DNA of 64,000 nucleotides from assembly GCF_040654195.1 (NCBI RefSeq), contig NZ_JBFAHM010000004.1:536062-600061 (forward strand), given 5' to 3'. The stretch is from Hamadaea sp013361475 (GTDB lineage Bacteria > Actinomycetota > Actinomycetes > Mycobacteriales > Micromonosporaceae). This document shows, in pieces, positions 45,895 through 55,334 of this stretch (within the stretch, counting starts at the first letter, position 1; each line of letters begins with the position of its first letter). The notes beneath the pieces were generated by a model. It did not search any database. It saw nothing but the letters and a program-made list of their open reading frames with translations, and was not told the origin of the DNA. The position numbers were made by a program, and so were the translations under genes.

Positions 45895-46734
45895 CTACGG
45901 GGAAGCGGGCTTCTCCGCCTCCAGCATGACCGCCCCGTCGACGTCGTCGACCGAGAACAGGGTGCCGGGCGGGTAGCTGGCCAGCATCGCCGGGGGAAGC
46001 TGCACCGTGCCGTCCCCGGCGACGACCGCGAACTCCCGCCCGCCGCGGCCCTCCGCGCCGACCCGGCCGTCGCGGATCGTGACGACCCGCCCGAACGCCT
46101 CGCCGACCGCCATGTCGTGGGTGACCGCGACGATCGTGGTGCCGCGTTCGGCGTTGACCCGGTCGAGCGCCGCCAGCACCTCGTCCCGGGCCGCCGGGTC
46201 GAGACGGCTGGTGGGTTCGTCCACCAGCAGCAGGCCCGGTGACGCGGCCAGGCCGACCGCCAGCGCCGCCCGCTGCTGCGCTCCCGGCGGCAACTGGTCG
46301 ATCCGGCGGTCGCCGTAGCCGAGGAGCCCGACCAGGGCCGCGACCGACTCGGCCGGTTCGACGTCGGCGGGGCGTACCTTGCGGACGCGGCGCTGGGCGA
46401 GCCAGATGTTGTCCTCCAGCGTCGCGTACGGCAGCAGGTTGCGCGTCGCGCCCTGCAGCACCACCCCGAGGTCGGTGCCCCGCAGCCGGGCCAGCTCGCC
46501 GTCGGTGAGCTTGCCGATGTCGGTCTGTCCCAGGTGGACGCGGCCGGCGCTGGGCCGCATCAGCCCGGCCAGCAGCGCGATCAGCGTCGACTTGCCCGAT
46601 CCGCTCGGGCCGACCAGGGCGACCTTCTCGCCCGGCGCGATCTCCAGGTCCACCCCGGCCAGGGCGACGACGTCGCCACCCTCGGCCCGATAGATCTGCA
46701 CGACCCGACGGCAGATCACGGCCATTCCGTTCAC
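45895..46734 (-). CDS. ABC transporter ATP-binding protein with unusual signature motif
   Basis: The 279-residue protein has Walker A GPSGSGKST, a Q-loop VVLQGATRN, Walker B LLLVDEP and the H-loop VTHDM, so ATP binding is expected. The signature motif is LPPGAQQR where LSGGQ is usual, which may lower or alter ATP hydrolysis. C-terminal ~60 residues are an extra domain. It pairs with the two FtsX-like permeases upstream (LolD/MacB type). GTG 46734 overlaps the permease stop as GTGA. Confidence 0.87.
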   Translation of the reverse strand: MNGMAVICRRVVQIYRAEGGDVVALAGVDLEIAPGEKVALVGPSGSGKSTLIALLAGLMRPSAGRVHLGQTDIGKLTDGELARLRGTDLGVVLQGATRNLLPYATLEDNIWLAQRRVRKVRPADVEPAESVAALVGLLGYGDRRIDQLPPGAQQRAALAVGLAASPGLLLVDEPTSRLDPAARDEVLAALDRVNAERGTTIVAVTHDMAVGEAFGRVVTIRDGRVGAEGRGGREFAVVAGDGTVQLPPAMLASYPPGTLFSVDDVDGAVMLEAEKPASP

Positions 46735-49277
46735 CGGGACTCCCCTTCCACCGCCCGCCGCAGCACGGTGGCCACGACGAGGCTCGTCAGCAACAGAATC
46801 ACGACCTGGCCGAGCAGGGCCGCCGCGAGCAGTCCGGGCCGCACCGGCAGCAGCGGGGTGGCCGGCGCGAAACCCCCGTCGGCCACCATCGGCACCACCG
46901 CCCGGGCCGTACGCCACGCCAGCCCCGCAACGAGGGCGCCGATCAGCGCGGCCACCACCACGAGGACGGCGTACCCGCCGGCGACCTGGCGCGGCACCGA
47001 TCGCGACCGCATGCCCTGGATACGCAGCGCCCGCATGACCCGGCCGATCTCGTCGTGCTCCGCCGCGCCGACCACCAGTACGCCGGTCACCCCGAGCACC
47101 ACCGCCGCCAGACACGCCACGAGGTAGAACCGCAACGCCAGCGCCGGGCCGGACGAGTCGAGCCGGTCGGCCGCCCGATCCGCGGTCATCGTCGCCACCG
47201 GCGTCAGCCCTTGCACCCGCAGTCCCGACCGGATCAGCTCCGGCGTGCCCTCGGCGAGCCAGACCTGCGCCTGGCGTACCGGGGTGGCGGCGGGCAGACC
47301 CGCGAGGTCGATCAGACCGCCCGAGGTCCCGAGCCGGGGCAGCACCGCAACCTGGGCGACCTCGGTCACCGCCACCGAGTCCGCGCCCGCGGCGACCCGA
47401 TCCGGCGGCGGCTGCGTCACGATGATCGGCAGCGGACCGGAGCCGGACGCCGTCAGCGAAGCACACGCCTGATCCTGGGACACCTGCGCGTCGGCGCTCC
47501 AGTAGCCGACGTGGCAGAACCGTCCGGCGTCGACGGCCAGCACCCGGAACCGTTTGTCCGGCAGCATCGCCGCCGCCATCGCGTACCGGCCGGACGGGTC
47601 GGCGTCGTGGACGGCGTTACGCAGGTCTCCCGCGGTCGTGGTGGGCAGGCTCCAGACCTCGGCCGCGCCGAGGTCCAGCTGGGCGCGTTCGGCTCGCGCC
47701 CACGCCCCGGCGGTGGTGGCCGCGACGGCGAACCCGCCGGTGCCGAACAGCACCACTAGCAGGGCCAGCAGCCGCGAATGCGTCGGGCGCCGGGCGATGA
47801 CGAACGCGGCCATGGCCCGGTTGACCCGGCCGCGCCGCAAGCCCCAGCGGCCCAGGCGTTCGGCGACCGGCCCGGTCACGCGGCGGGCCACCAGTCCGGC
47901 GGCGACCGCGATCAGCAGTGGAGCCAGCAGCGCCAGTCCGCCCGGCTGGTCCTCGGCGGTGATCTGGTACCCGGCCGCGACCGCTGCCAGGACCGCGCAT
48001 ACCTCGGCCAGTCCGATCAGGACCGTGTGCGCACGGGCGGGCGTACCGCGCAACTGGGCCGCGATCGGTCCCCGGCTGGCCTGCGCCACGGCCGTCCCGG
48101 CGAGCGCGGCCACCGTCACGATCGCCGCCCCCACCGTCGCGGCGACTCCCCAGGTCAGGCGCGGGCCGTCACCGCCCGGCAGCGTCCACGCCCCGAGGAG
48201 GCGTACGCCGAACCACCCGGCGGCCAGCCCGATCGGCGCCGCGGCCAGCGCCGGCAGCAGCGTCTCGGCCGCCGACAGCCACCATCGCGTCAACCCCGGT
48301 ACGCCCCGCAGCCCGGCCAGTCCGCTCTCCGTACGCCGTCGCACCGTGCTGGAGCTCACCGCCAGATACAGCACCACCATGGTCAGCAGCAGCAACGGAA
48401 CCGCCGCGACCTGCACCGACCGGTCGAGTCCGGCGCGTTCGGCGGCGATGCGGTCCAGCAGGTCCGGCAGCGCGGTGCTGGCGTCGTAGCCGTTCTCCTC
48501 GGCCAGCGTCTCCTCTTCGGCCGCCAGCGCCCGCAGCCCGGCGTCGTCGGTGAAGTCCACTCCGTCGGCGATCAGGTCGGTGGTCTGGAACGCGGTGCCG
48601 AACGGGGTCGCGCCGACGGTTTCCAGCGTCGCGAAGACGGCCGGCACGTTCTCCTCGGGCTCCTCGTCCGGCTGCGGCACGCCGGTGAACGACCGCCCCG
48701 CCCCGTACGCACCGGTCAGGTCGCCGATGGCGTACACGCCGACGACGGTCAGCCGGATCGGGTCGCCGTCGGCCCGGAAGCCGCCCTGCGACAGGGTTCC
48801 AGCGGCGAACTCGGTCTCCGAGCCCGGCCGCAGCCCGGCCGACTGGGGCACGATCGCCTCGCCGGCTCCGGCGATGCAGCGGCCCGACAGCATGCGCACG
48901 TGCGCGCACACCCCCGACCGGTACGCCAGCCACACCGACTTGCCCGGGGAAGTGTCCGAGCCGCCCAGTTGGCCGCCCACGAGCAGGCCGCCGACGGTGG
49001 TGAAGCCGGGCTGATACGGCAGTTGCGGGGCGAGCTTGTCGGCCGCGGGCGGGGCCGGACGGCCCGGGAAGCCGCCCGGCGTCAGCAGGATCGTGCGGGC
49101 GATCGACAACTCCTGCGGCGCGGCGTCGGCGACCTGCGCCGCGGTCACCGCCCGCGCCGCCGCCCCCGCGTACAACGGCACCGCGGCCGCCGCCGCCGAA
49201 GCGATCACCGACAGGGCCAGCACCAGCAGCGCGGTGCCACGCCGACGGCGCAGCATCACCCGGACGATCCGGATCAT
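46731..49277 (-). CDS. FtsX/MacB-like ABC permease (848 residues)
   Basis: The protein has an N-terminal helix, a large extracytoplasmic domain (about 35-300), then a bundle of helices with a second extracytoplasmic domain and a final group of three or four helices, the repeated FtsX layout for MacB/LolCE-type permeases. It likely extracts or exports a lipid-anchored or secreted compound. ATG 49277 overlaps the upstream permease stop as ATGA. It is a partner of the adjacent permease and ATPase. Confidence 0.85.
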   Translation of the reverse strand: MIRIVRVMLRRRRGTALLVLALSVIASAAAAAVPLYAGAAARAVTAAQVADAAPQELSIARTILLTPGGFPGRPAPPAADKLAPQLPYQPGFTTVGGLLVGGQLGGSDTSPGKSVWLAYRSGVCAHVRMLSGRCIAGAGEAIVPQSAGLRPGSETEFAAGTLSQGGFRADGDPIRLTVVGVYAIGDLTGAYGAGRSFTGVPQPDEEPEENVPAVFATLETVGATPFGTAFQTTDLIADGVDFTDDAGLRALAAEEETLAEENGYDASTALPDLLDRIAAERAGLDRSVQVAAVPLLLLTMVVLYLAVSSSTVRRRTESGLAGLRGVPGLTRWWLSAAETLLPALAAAPIGLAAGWFGVRLLGAWTLPGGDGPRLTWGVAATVGAAIVTVAALAGTAVAQASRGPIAAQLRGTPARAHTVLIGLAEVCAVLAAVAAGYQITAEDQPGGLALLAPLLIAVAAGLVARRVTGPVAERLGRWGLRRGRVNRAMAAFVIARRPTHSRLLALLVVLFGTGGFAVAATTAGAWARAERAQLDLGAAEVWSLPTTTAGDLRNAVHDADPSGRYAMAAAMLPDKRFRVLAVDAGRFCHVGYWSADAQVSQDQACASLTASGSGPLPIIVTQPPPDRVAAGADSVAVTEVAQVAVLPRLGTSGGLIDLAGLPAATPVRQAQVWLAEGTPELIRSGLRVQGLTPVATMTADRAADRLDSSGPALALRFYLVACLAAVVLGVTGVLVVGAAEHDEIGRVMRALRIQGMRSRSVPRQVAGGYAVLVVVAALIGALVAGLAWRTARAVVPMVADGGFAPATPLLPVRPGLLAAALLGQVVILLLTSLVVATVLRRAVEGESR

Positions 49278-52200
49278 CGGTCCTCCTTCCCGGCCCCACC
49301 AGCCGACACCCCAGCACCGCCGGACCCCACGTCATCGCCGGACACCGCGTCACCGCCAGACACCCAGCCGCCGTCGGACACCGAGCCGCCGTCCGACGCC
49401 ACGTCACCGCCGGGCACGGCGTCACCGCCAGACACCCAGCCGCCGTCCGACACCGAGCCGCCGTCCGACACCGAGCCGCCGTCCGACGCCGAGCCGCCGT
49501 CCGACGCCACGTCACCGCCGGGCACGGCGTCACCGCCCGACACGGCGTCACCGCCCGACACCCCAGCACCGCCGGACACGGCGTGGCCGCCAGACACCGA
49601 GCCGAGGCTCTGGGCCGCGCCCGGACTCGTGGGCTTCGGCCCGCCGGCCGACGCCCCGCCGCCACCTGGCACTGAGCCGCCGTCGGCCAGCACCACGCGG
49701 GTCAGCCGCCGCGCACCGAGCCAGCCGGCTGCCGCGATCGGCATTGTCGCCACGAGCACGCCGACACCGATGGCCGGCGCGGACACGGACGGGATGCCGG
49801 TGGCCGTCCAGTCGTCGGTGAACACCGCCAGGCCGCTACCGCGCCAGCCGACCGCGGCGGCGATGGCGAGCACGGCTCCGAGCAGCACCCCGACCGCGAC
49901 CAGCAGCCACGCCGACCAGGCGATGGTGCGTACCGCCGTGCGGGCCGTCAGGCCCTGGCGCCGCAGGTCGACCAGTTCGGCTCGGCGTTGGGCGTACTCG
50001 CCGGTGGTGATCACGGCCAGCCCGGCCGCGCCGAGGAACACCCCGAGCAGCGCCGCGCCGAGCTGGAAGCGGGCCGCCTGCCCGGGTCCCGTACGCGCCA
50101 TCCGGTCGACGCGATCGTCCACCGTCTCCTCACCCGCGATGAGCAGCCGCTTGCGCAGATCGGTGAGCACGGCCGACGGCGTGTCCGCCCGCGCCCACAC
50201 CTCGGCCTGGACGACTCCGCCGTCGTCGGCGAGCCGGTCGGCGTACTCGTGGTCGATCAGGAAACCGTCCGCGCCCGCACCGGGCAGGACGTTCGCGCCG
50301 TCCACCACGCGTACCGGCCGGGAGACCCCGTCGAGCACGGGCAGTTCGCGGACTTCGTCGGTCTGAGCCAGCCGGGGACGTCCGGCGGCCACCACGGGCA
50401 GCGGCACCGGGGCGTCTGCCACCAGCACGCGCAGGTCGGTCGAGACGTGCATCGGATCGCTGGGCCGGTATTCGGCGCTGAGCCAGGCGTCGCCGTGCAG
50501 CACGGTGAGATCGCCCGCGGTGGTGGTGAAGCCGGGTCGCCAGCGACCGGCTGCGGCCATCCAGGCCGCGTCGACCAGCGTCTTGTCCGGGGACTGCTGC
50601 CGGATCGCGGTCAGCCGCAGGCTTTCCGGCGACGAGGTGAAGCCGAGCCAGGCCAGCCGGCAGCCGTCGGCGCACTGCGGCACGTCGACGCCGTACGAGC
50701 CGGCGCCGGCCTGGTGGGCGACCGTGACCGCCACGGTGAACCGCTGCCCGGCCGTCGTGACCAGCGCCGCGCGGATCGCGCCTCCGGCGTCGGCGGACAT
50801 CGCCGTCACGTCGAGCACCAGGCGGGTGCCGGTCAGCCGCACCGGCTCGTTCACCTTCGGCCGAATGTCCGCGGCGATCCGCCGGGCGAGCGCGCCCGAG
50901 GTCTCCGCCACGCGCGCCAGCCGGTCGCTCTCGACCGCGACGACACTGCTCGCCGCGCGTTGCTGCCGGGCCGCGGCCAGCAGCCACCGGCCGTCCGGGT
51001 CGGCGGCGTGCACGGCCACGCGTACCGCGGTGTGATCCGAGCCGACCACCGTGATGACCCGCGCCGCGCCCATCTCGGCCAGCGCGCGGTCGCGCAGCGC
51101 CGTCGACGTGGTCTGCAGTCCCGAGGCGGCCAGCGCCGGCGTCGCCACCGCGACCGCTACCAGCGCCAGCGCCCGTGCCGTGTGCGGGCGCCGCGCCAGC
51201 TGCGTCGCCGCCAGGCCGAGCCCCAGGTCACCACGACGCAGCCGGCCCACGCCCAGGTGGGCCAGCCCCCAGGCCACGGTCCGCCCGGCCAGCAGGGCCA
51301 CCGCGAGCACGCTCACCATCGGGGCCAGCGGCGCCAGGCCCGCGTCCCGGCTGGCCGTCACATTCTGGTACGCCAGCAGCAGCGCCACGACGACGGCCAG
51401 TGCCTCCAGCGGCGCAAAGCGGAGCCGCCGCGCGGCCCGCCGCGCGCGCCGCACGGCGTCCAGCACCGGCGTACGCAGCACGCGCGTCTCGGTCGCCGCG
51501 ACCAGCGCCAGCACCGCCACCAGCACGGCACCGGCCGCCACACCATCCGTCGCCGACATCGGAGACCCGCCGCTGAGCAGTCCGGCGGCCGTGCCCAGCA
51601 CTGCCCCGGTCAGGACGGCGATCGCCGATGGGCCGACCGCGAACAGCCAGCGCGTCCGCACCGGCGCCCCGCGCAGGACGCCCAAAGCGGTCTGCGGTGC
51701 CCGCCGGTCGGCCGCCGCGGCCGCCGCCAGCAGCAGGACGAACACCCCCACCAGCAGCAACGCGCCCGCCGCGGCCAGTACGCCGGCCGCGAGCGCCCGC
51801 CGTCCGGCGGTGATCCGGTCGAACAGCTCCGGCAGCAGCCCGGTGGCGAAGAACGAGTCGGGCGGCGTCTGCCGCAACGCGTCCAGGGTCGAGCGGGCGG
51901 GGCCGAGGTCGGCGGGCAACGCCGCCGGATCGGTGACCGTCGCGTCCATTACGACGGTGACGCTGACGCCGTTGATCGCGTCGGCGGCGAGCGGCGTACG
52001 CAGCAGCGAAGCGTCGCTGGTGGCGATCGCGCGCACGGTGTCCGCCCCGGTCAGCACCGGGGTGTCGGTGCGCCGGGGGTCGGCGGTCACATCCGACCGG
52101 CCCGCCCAGTACGCCGCGTCGCCGCCCGGCTGGTAGATCCCGGCGACGGTCAGCCGGTAGCCGAGCACGGCCGAGGTCGTCGGCACGTCGGCGGTCAGTT

Positions 52201-52663
52201 CGTCGCCCACCCGTACGCCGAGTTTCTCGGCTGCCGCCGCACCGAGCAGCACCTGACCGGGCTGAGCCGGGCAGTTTCCGGTGATCGTCAGGTGGTCGCA
52301 GGCGCCGTCGCGGCTGACCACCGGAGCGGCGAGTTGCCCGGTTCCGGTCGTGATCCGGGCCGGGACCTGCAACGTCGTGTAGACGGCCAGGCCGCTGCCG
52401 GCCGCGGCCCGCTCGGCGGCCGACCGGGCGGCGTCGACCTTGCCCCGGTCACCGTCGGCGTCGAAGACGACTTCGCCGCGCAGGCTGAGCGTACGCTCCA
52501 GCGGCCCGGCCGCCGCCACGTGCGCGACCAGCAGCCGCCCGGCCGCCGTGCGGGCGTACGCGGGCGCCGCCGTGGCCACTGCGGCGAGCAGGAATCCCAG
52601 CGTGGCCAGGATCGCCGCCTGACCGGCGTGGGCGCGTAATCCGCGCCGGAGCATCCGCCACAT
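49274..52663 (-). CDS. FtsX/MacB-like ABC permease with low-complexity tail (1129 residues)
   Basis: This large permease has an N-terminal helix (AGQAAILATLGFLLAAVATAA), extracytoplasmic domains, two clusters of membrane helices and an FtsX C-terminal part. The last ~135 residues (about 995-1129) are Gly/Ser/Asp-rich, made of six- or seven-residue units such as VSDGGS and AVSGGD, encoded by tandem DNA repeats. Normally the C terminus is cytoplasmic. ATG 52663 follows GAGAGGGTGGAC; GTG 52669 and longer frames are possible. Confidence 0.85.
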   Translation of the reverse strand: MWRMLRRGLRAHAGQAAILATLGFLLAAVATAAPAYARTAAGRLLVAHVAAAGPLERTLSLRGEVVFDADGDRGKVDAARSAAERAAAGSGLAVYTTLQVPARITTGTGQLAAPVVSRDGACDHLTITGNCPAQPGQVLLGAAAAEKLGVRVGDELTADVPTTSAVLGYRLTVAGIYQPGGDAAYWAGRSDVTADPRRTDTPVLTGADTVRAIATSDASLLRTPLAADAINGVSVTVVMDATVTDPAALPADLGPARSTLDALRQTPPDSFFATGLLPELFDRITAGRRALAAGVLAAAGALLLVGVFVLLLAAAAAADRRAPQTALGVLRGAPVRTRWLFAVGPSAIAVLTGAVLGTAAGLLSGGSPMSATDGVAAGAVLVAVLALVAATETRVLRTPVLDAVRRARRAARRLRFAPLEALAVVVALLLAYQNVTASRDAGLAPLAPMVSVLAVALLAGRTVAWGLAHLGVGRLRRGDLGLGLAATQLARRPHTARALALVAVAVATPALAASGLQTTSTALRDRALAEMGAARVITVVGSDHTAVRVAVHAADPDGRWLLAAARQQRAASSVVAVESDRLARVAETSGALARRIAADIRPKVNEPVRLTGTRLVLDVTAMSADAGGAIRAALVTTAGQRFTVAVTVAHQAGAGSYGVDVPQCADGCRLAWLGFTSSPESLRLTAIRQQSPDKTLVDAAWMAAAGRWRPGFTTTAGDLTVLHGDAWLSAEYRPSDPMHVSTDLRVLVADAPVPLPVVAAGRPRLAQTDEVRELPVLDGVSRPVRVVDGANVLPGAGADGFLIDHEYADRLADDGGVVQAEVWARADTPSAVLTDLRKRLLIAGEETVDDRVDRMARTGPGQAARFQLGAALLGVFLGAAGLAVITTGEYAQRRAELVDLRRQGLTARTAVRTIAWSAWLLVAVGVLLGAVLAIAAAVGWRGSGLAVFTDDWTATGIPSVSAPAIGVGVLVATMPIAAAGWLGARRLTRVVLADGGSVPGGGGASAGGPKPTSPGAAQSLGSVSGGHAVSGGAGVSGGDAVSGGDAVPGGDVASDGGSASDGGSVSDGGSVSDGGWVSGGDAVPGGDVASDGGSVSDGGWVSGGDAVSGDDVGSGGAGVSAGGAGKEDR
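49300..49681. repeat. Tandem GC-rich repeats encoding the permease tail
   Basis: The region contains repeated 18-24-base units (CCGCCGTCCGACACCGAG, CCGCCGGGCACGGCGTCA and variants), each giving S/V-S-D/G-G in the permease frame. They are probably variable by slippage. They are coding repeats, not a CRISPR array. Confidence 0.7.
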
Positions 52664-52796
52664 GTCCACCCTCTCGCCACCCGAGCCGCTCGCCACCCGT
52701 GCCCGGGAGCGCTCCCACACTCAGCGAAGGACACTAGCGGATCAAGGCCGAACGCGACGTCCCCCGATCAGCGCCAAGTGCGCCGAGCGATCCGCG

Positions 52797-52855
52797 CCGG
52801 ATCAGGGATCTGGGTCGTATTCCGCCCAAGATTCGACCCGGATCCCTGATCCAGC
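52797..52855. repeat. Dispersed palindromic repeat, copy C
   Basis: GGATCAGGGATCTGGGTCG (52799-52817) and CGACCCGGATCCCTGATCC (52834-52852) are inverted with one mismatch. CAAGATTCGACCC (52827-52839) matches the right arm of copy A exactly. It lies between the MutL-like gene's end (52884) and the permease gene's start, so it may also terminate the lysine operon. Confidence 0.75.
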
Positions 52856-52883
52856 CCCGAAAAGCGAGCGCCGAAGGGGTCGG

Positions 52884-54179
52884 TCAGCGCAGCGAACCGA
52901 GCAGCGCGAGGGCTGCGCCCGGATGGTCGTCGGCGAGCAGCCCGGCCGCCGCCAGCACGTACGCCGAATCGATCACCACCGTGGGATCACGGGGCAACGC
53001 CCAGCCGCCGGCTGTGTCGGCCAGTGCCGACCGCAGGATGTCCCGGCCGAACGACGGCGAGTTGTGCCGCAGCACCCCGCCGGAGCCGATCACCAGGCGT
53101 ACGTCCCGCAGATCCGGGCCGCTGCGCGCGTGGCGGCGCACTGCGACGGTCGCCGCGAGGGCCGCGATGCGGCCGTCGAGCGGATCGTCCGGACCCGCCA
53201 CCAGCCCAGGCTCCGACGCCCGCAGCGAGGCGCCGGCGGACAACTCTTCAGCATCGGGGATCAACCGTTCGGAGACTGCGGCCGAGACGACGCCCGGAGC
53301 GCTCCAGCGCATCCCGAGGTCGCCCTCGACCGTCCGGCTGCGCCACAGCGTCCCAGCCGCCTCCGCGCGTACGTGCGCGCGTTCGGCGTCCGGGGTCAGC
53401 ACCGAGTACACGTCGCAAGTCGCCCCGCCGACGTCCACCACCAGCAGATCCTGGCCCAGTTCGTCGCCGAGCAGCTCGACGCCGCGCAGCACGGCGTCCG
53501 GGGTCGCCGCCCGCACCAGCGACGCGAACCGGGGGCCTTTCGACAGCCGCTTGCCCCCGATCACGTGCTGCAGGAACACCTCGCGGATCGCCGCCCGGGC
53601 CGGCCCCGGCTCGAGAACCCCGATCCTCGGGAGCACGTTCTCCGTCGCGGTGACCGGCGTCCCCGCCTCCGCCAGCAACGTCCGCAGCTCTGTGCGTACA
53701 TCTTGATTGCCCGCCAGGACCACCGGCACGCGATGCCCGCCCGCGGACAGCCGCGACCGCGCGAGCCTGGTGGCGTTGTGGGTCAAGACCTCCGCGTCGC
53801 CGCCGTCGGTCCCGCCCACCAGCAGGATCACATCCGGGTACGCCGAGCGCAGCGCCGCGAGCCCGGCGGTGTCGAGCGGACCCGCCGCGACGTGCACGAC
53901 CTTCGCGCCCGCCGAGAGGCCGACGCGGTGCCCGGCCTGAGCGGTGACCAGGGCCTCGTAGCCGACGACGGCCAGGCGCAGCCCACCGCCGGCCGACGAG
54001 CACACGCGGACCTCGTCGCAGGCGATCCCGGTGGCCGCGACCGCCGCGTCCAGCCCGTGCAGCACGTCTGACTCAACGGTCGTCGGATGCGACGCGGTCG
54101 CCAGCAGCGCGCCCGTGTCCGTGTCGACCACGGCGGCCTTGGTGAACGTGGACCCGACGTCCACGCAGGCGATCTTCAC
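52884..54179 (-). CDS. MutL/GlmL-like actin-fold ATPase, probable aminomutase reactivase
   Basis: The 431-residue protein has the ASKHA phosphate-1 loop VDVGSTFTK (7-15), LLVVDVGGATCD (phosphate 2), CSSAGGGLRLAVVGYE, and a GTENVLP-like stretch typical of the MutL/GlmL family. These proteins act as reactivating chaperones of adenosylcobalamin-dependent mutases (glutamate mutase). Here the neighbouring mutase is lysine 5,6-aminomutase, so it probably repairs that enzyme (a KamC-like role). It starts at ATG 54179, ten bases after the kal stop, and is the last gene of the operon. Confidence 0.85.
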   Translation of the reverse strand: MKIACVDVGSTFTKAAVVDTDTGALLATASHPTTVESDVLHGLDAAVAATGIACDEVRVCSSAGGGLRLAVVGYEALVTAQAGHRVGLSAGAKVVHVAAGPLDTAGLAALRSAYPDVILLVGGTDGGDAEVLTHNATRLARSRLSAGGHRVPVVLAGNQDVRTELRTLLAEAGTPVTATENVLPRIGVLEPGPARAAIREVFLQHVIGGKRLSKGPRFASLVRAATPDAVLRGVELLGDELGQDLLVVDVGGATCDVYSVLTPDAERAHVRAEAAGTLWRSRTVEGDLGMRWSAPGVVSAAVSERLIPDAEELSAGASLRASEPGLVAGPDDPLDGRIAALAATVAVRRHARSGPDLRDVRLVIGSGGVLRHNSPSFGRDILRSALADTAGGWALPRDPTVVIDSAYVLAAAGLLADDHPGAALALLGSLR

Positions 54180-54189
54180 TGACAGCAGA

Positions 54190-54570
54190 TCACTTGGCCG
54201 GGACGACCACCGTGCCGGTCGCCGTCACCGCGACGATCGGCGGGTCCAGCACCTCGGCGGCCGACTCGCTCCGGTCCGGGCGGCCCCGGCAGACCACCCG
54301 CGCCTCGAAGTCGATCGTGCGGCTGCGGTTGCCCATGCGGGTCACCGTCGCCGCGACCTCCAGCACGTCACCGGCCCGCATCGGGGCCTTGAACTGCACG
54401 TCGGAGTAGGACGCGAACAGTCCCTCGTCACCGTCGAGCTGGATGCACACCTCGGTCGCCACGTCGCCGAACGCGGCCAGCGCGTAGGCGCCGTCGACGA
54501 GGTTGCCCGCGTAGTGCGCGTGGCTGTACGGGACGTACTTGCGGTGGGTGACGGTGAAGCCGACGCTCAT
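54190..54570 (-). CDS. kal: 3-aminobutyryl-CoA ammonia-lyase
   Basis: This 126-residue hotdog-fold protein matches Kal of the lysine fermentation pathway: YSHAHYAGNLVDGAYALAAF, ATEVCIQLDGDEGLFASY and VQFKAPMRAGDVLEV. It removes ammonia from 3-aminobutyryl-CoA to give crotonyl-CoA. Hotdog fold and context agree. ATG 54570 overlaps the kamE stop as ATGA. Confidence 0.85.
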   Translation of the reverse strand: MSVGFTVTHRKYVPYSHAHYAGNLVDGAYALAAFGDVATEVCIQLDGDEGLFASYSDVQFKAPMRAGDVLEVAATVTRMGNRSRTIDFEARVVCRGRPDRSESAAEVLDPPIVAVTATGTVVVPAK

Positions 54571-55334
54571 TTGACTGCCTTCTCCTGCGCGGCTGTGGCC
54601 GCCTTCTGGGTGATGAGACGGTGGACGAGGTAGGAGGCGACCTCGCTGGGCGTGGTGCCTCGGCCGAAGACCCGGTCGACGCCGAGGTCGCCGGCCATCA
54701 GCTCGTCGAACCGCGGCCCGCCGACGATGAGCAGCGGCCGTTTCGCCGCCGGCATCGCCTCCCGGAACGCCGCCGACATCTCCCGGGTGTTGTGCAGGTG
54801 CGCGTCGCGCTGGGTGACGACCTGCGAGACCAGTACGGCGTCGGCTTTCTCCTTACGCGCGGCCTCCACCAGGTCGGGCACGGTCACCTGGGCGCCGAGG
54901 TTGACCACCTTCAGCTCCCGGTAGTACTCCAGGCCCTTCTCCCCCGCGATGCCCTTGACGTTGAGGATCGCGTCGATGCCGACGGTGTGCGCGTCCGTGC
55001 CGATGGTCGCACCGACGACCGACAGCTTGCGCCGCATCTTCTGCTTGACCGCCGTGTTGACCTCCTTGGCGCTCAGCAGCGGGAAGTCGCGCTCGACGAC
55101 CTGCACCTTGTCCAGCTCGACCAGATGGTTGACCCGCCCGTAGACGACGAAGAAGGTGAACCCGTCGCCCATCTGCTTGGCGTGCACCAGCATCGCCGGG
55201 TCCAGGCCCATCTTCGCCGCGAGCTGCAGCGCCGCGCCTTCGGCCTTCTTGTCGTGCGCGATCGGGAGGGTGAACGACACCTGCACCATGCCGTCACCGG
55301 TGGTGTCGCCGTACGGCCGGATAACGGAACTCAT
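54567..55334 (-). CDS. kamE: Lysine 5,6-aminomutase beta subunit (B12-binding)
   Basis: The 255-residue protein has the cobalamin-binding motif IGTDAHTVGID with His116 as the cobalt ligand, and the PLP-binding Lys127 in LNVKGIAGEKGLEYY, as in KamE. The downstream half is the Rossmann domain for B12 (VNLGAQVTVPDLVEAAR, LLIVGGPRFDELMAG). It works with KamD to move the amino group of beta-lysine from C6 to C5. ATG 55334 overlaps the stop of a coupled 25-codon ORF as ATGA. Confidence 0.93.
   Translation of the reverse strand: MSSVIRPYGDTTGDGMVQVSFTLPIAHDKKAEGAALQLAAKMGLDPAMLVHAKQMGDGFTFFVVYGRVNHLVELDKVQVVERDFPLLSAKEVNTAVKQKMRRKLSVVGATIGTDAHTVGIDAILNVKGIAGEKGLEYYRELKVVNLGAQVTVPDLVEAARKEKADAVLVSQVVTQRDAHLHNTREMSAAFREAMPAAKRPLLIVGGPRFDELMAGDLGVDRVFGRGTTPSEVASYLVHRLITQKAATAAQEKAVK

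Noticed and set aside
49300..49681. CRISPR-like array of repeats
   Set aside because: Units are 18-24 bases, coding, in frame and have no spacers; they encode the permease tail.
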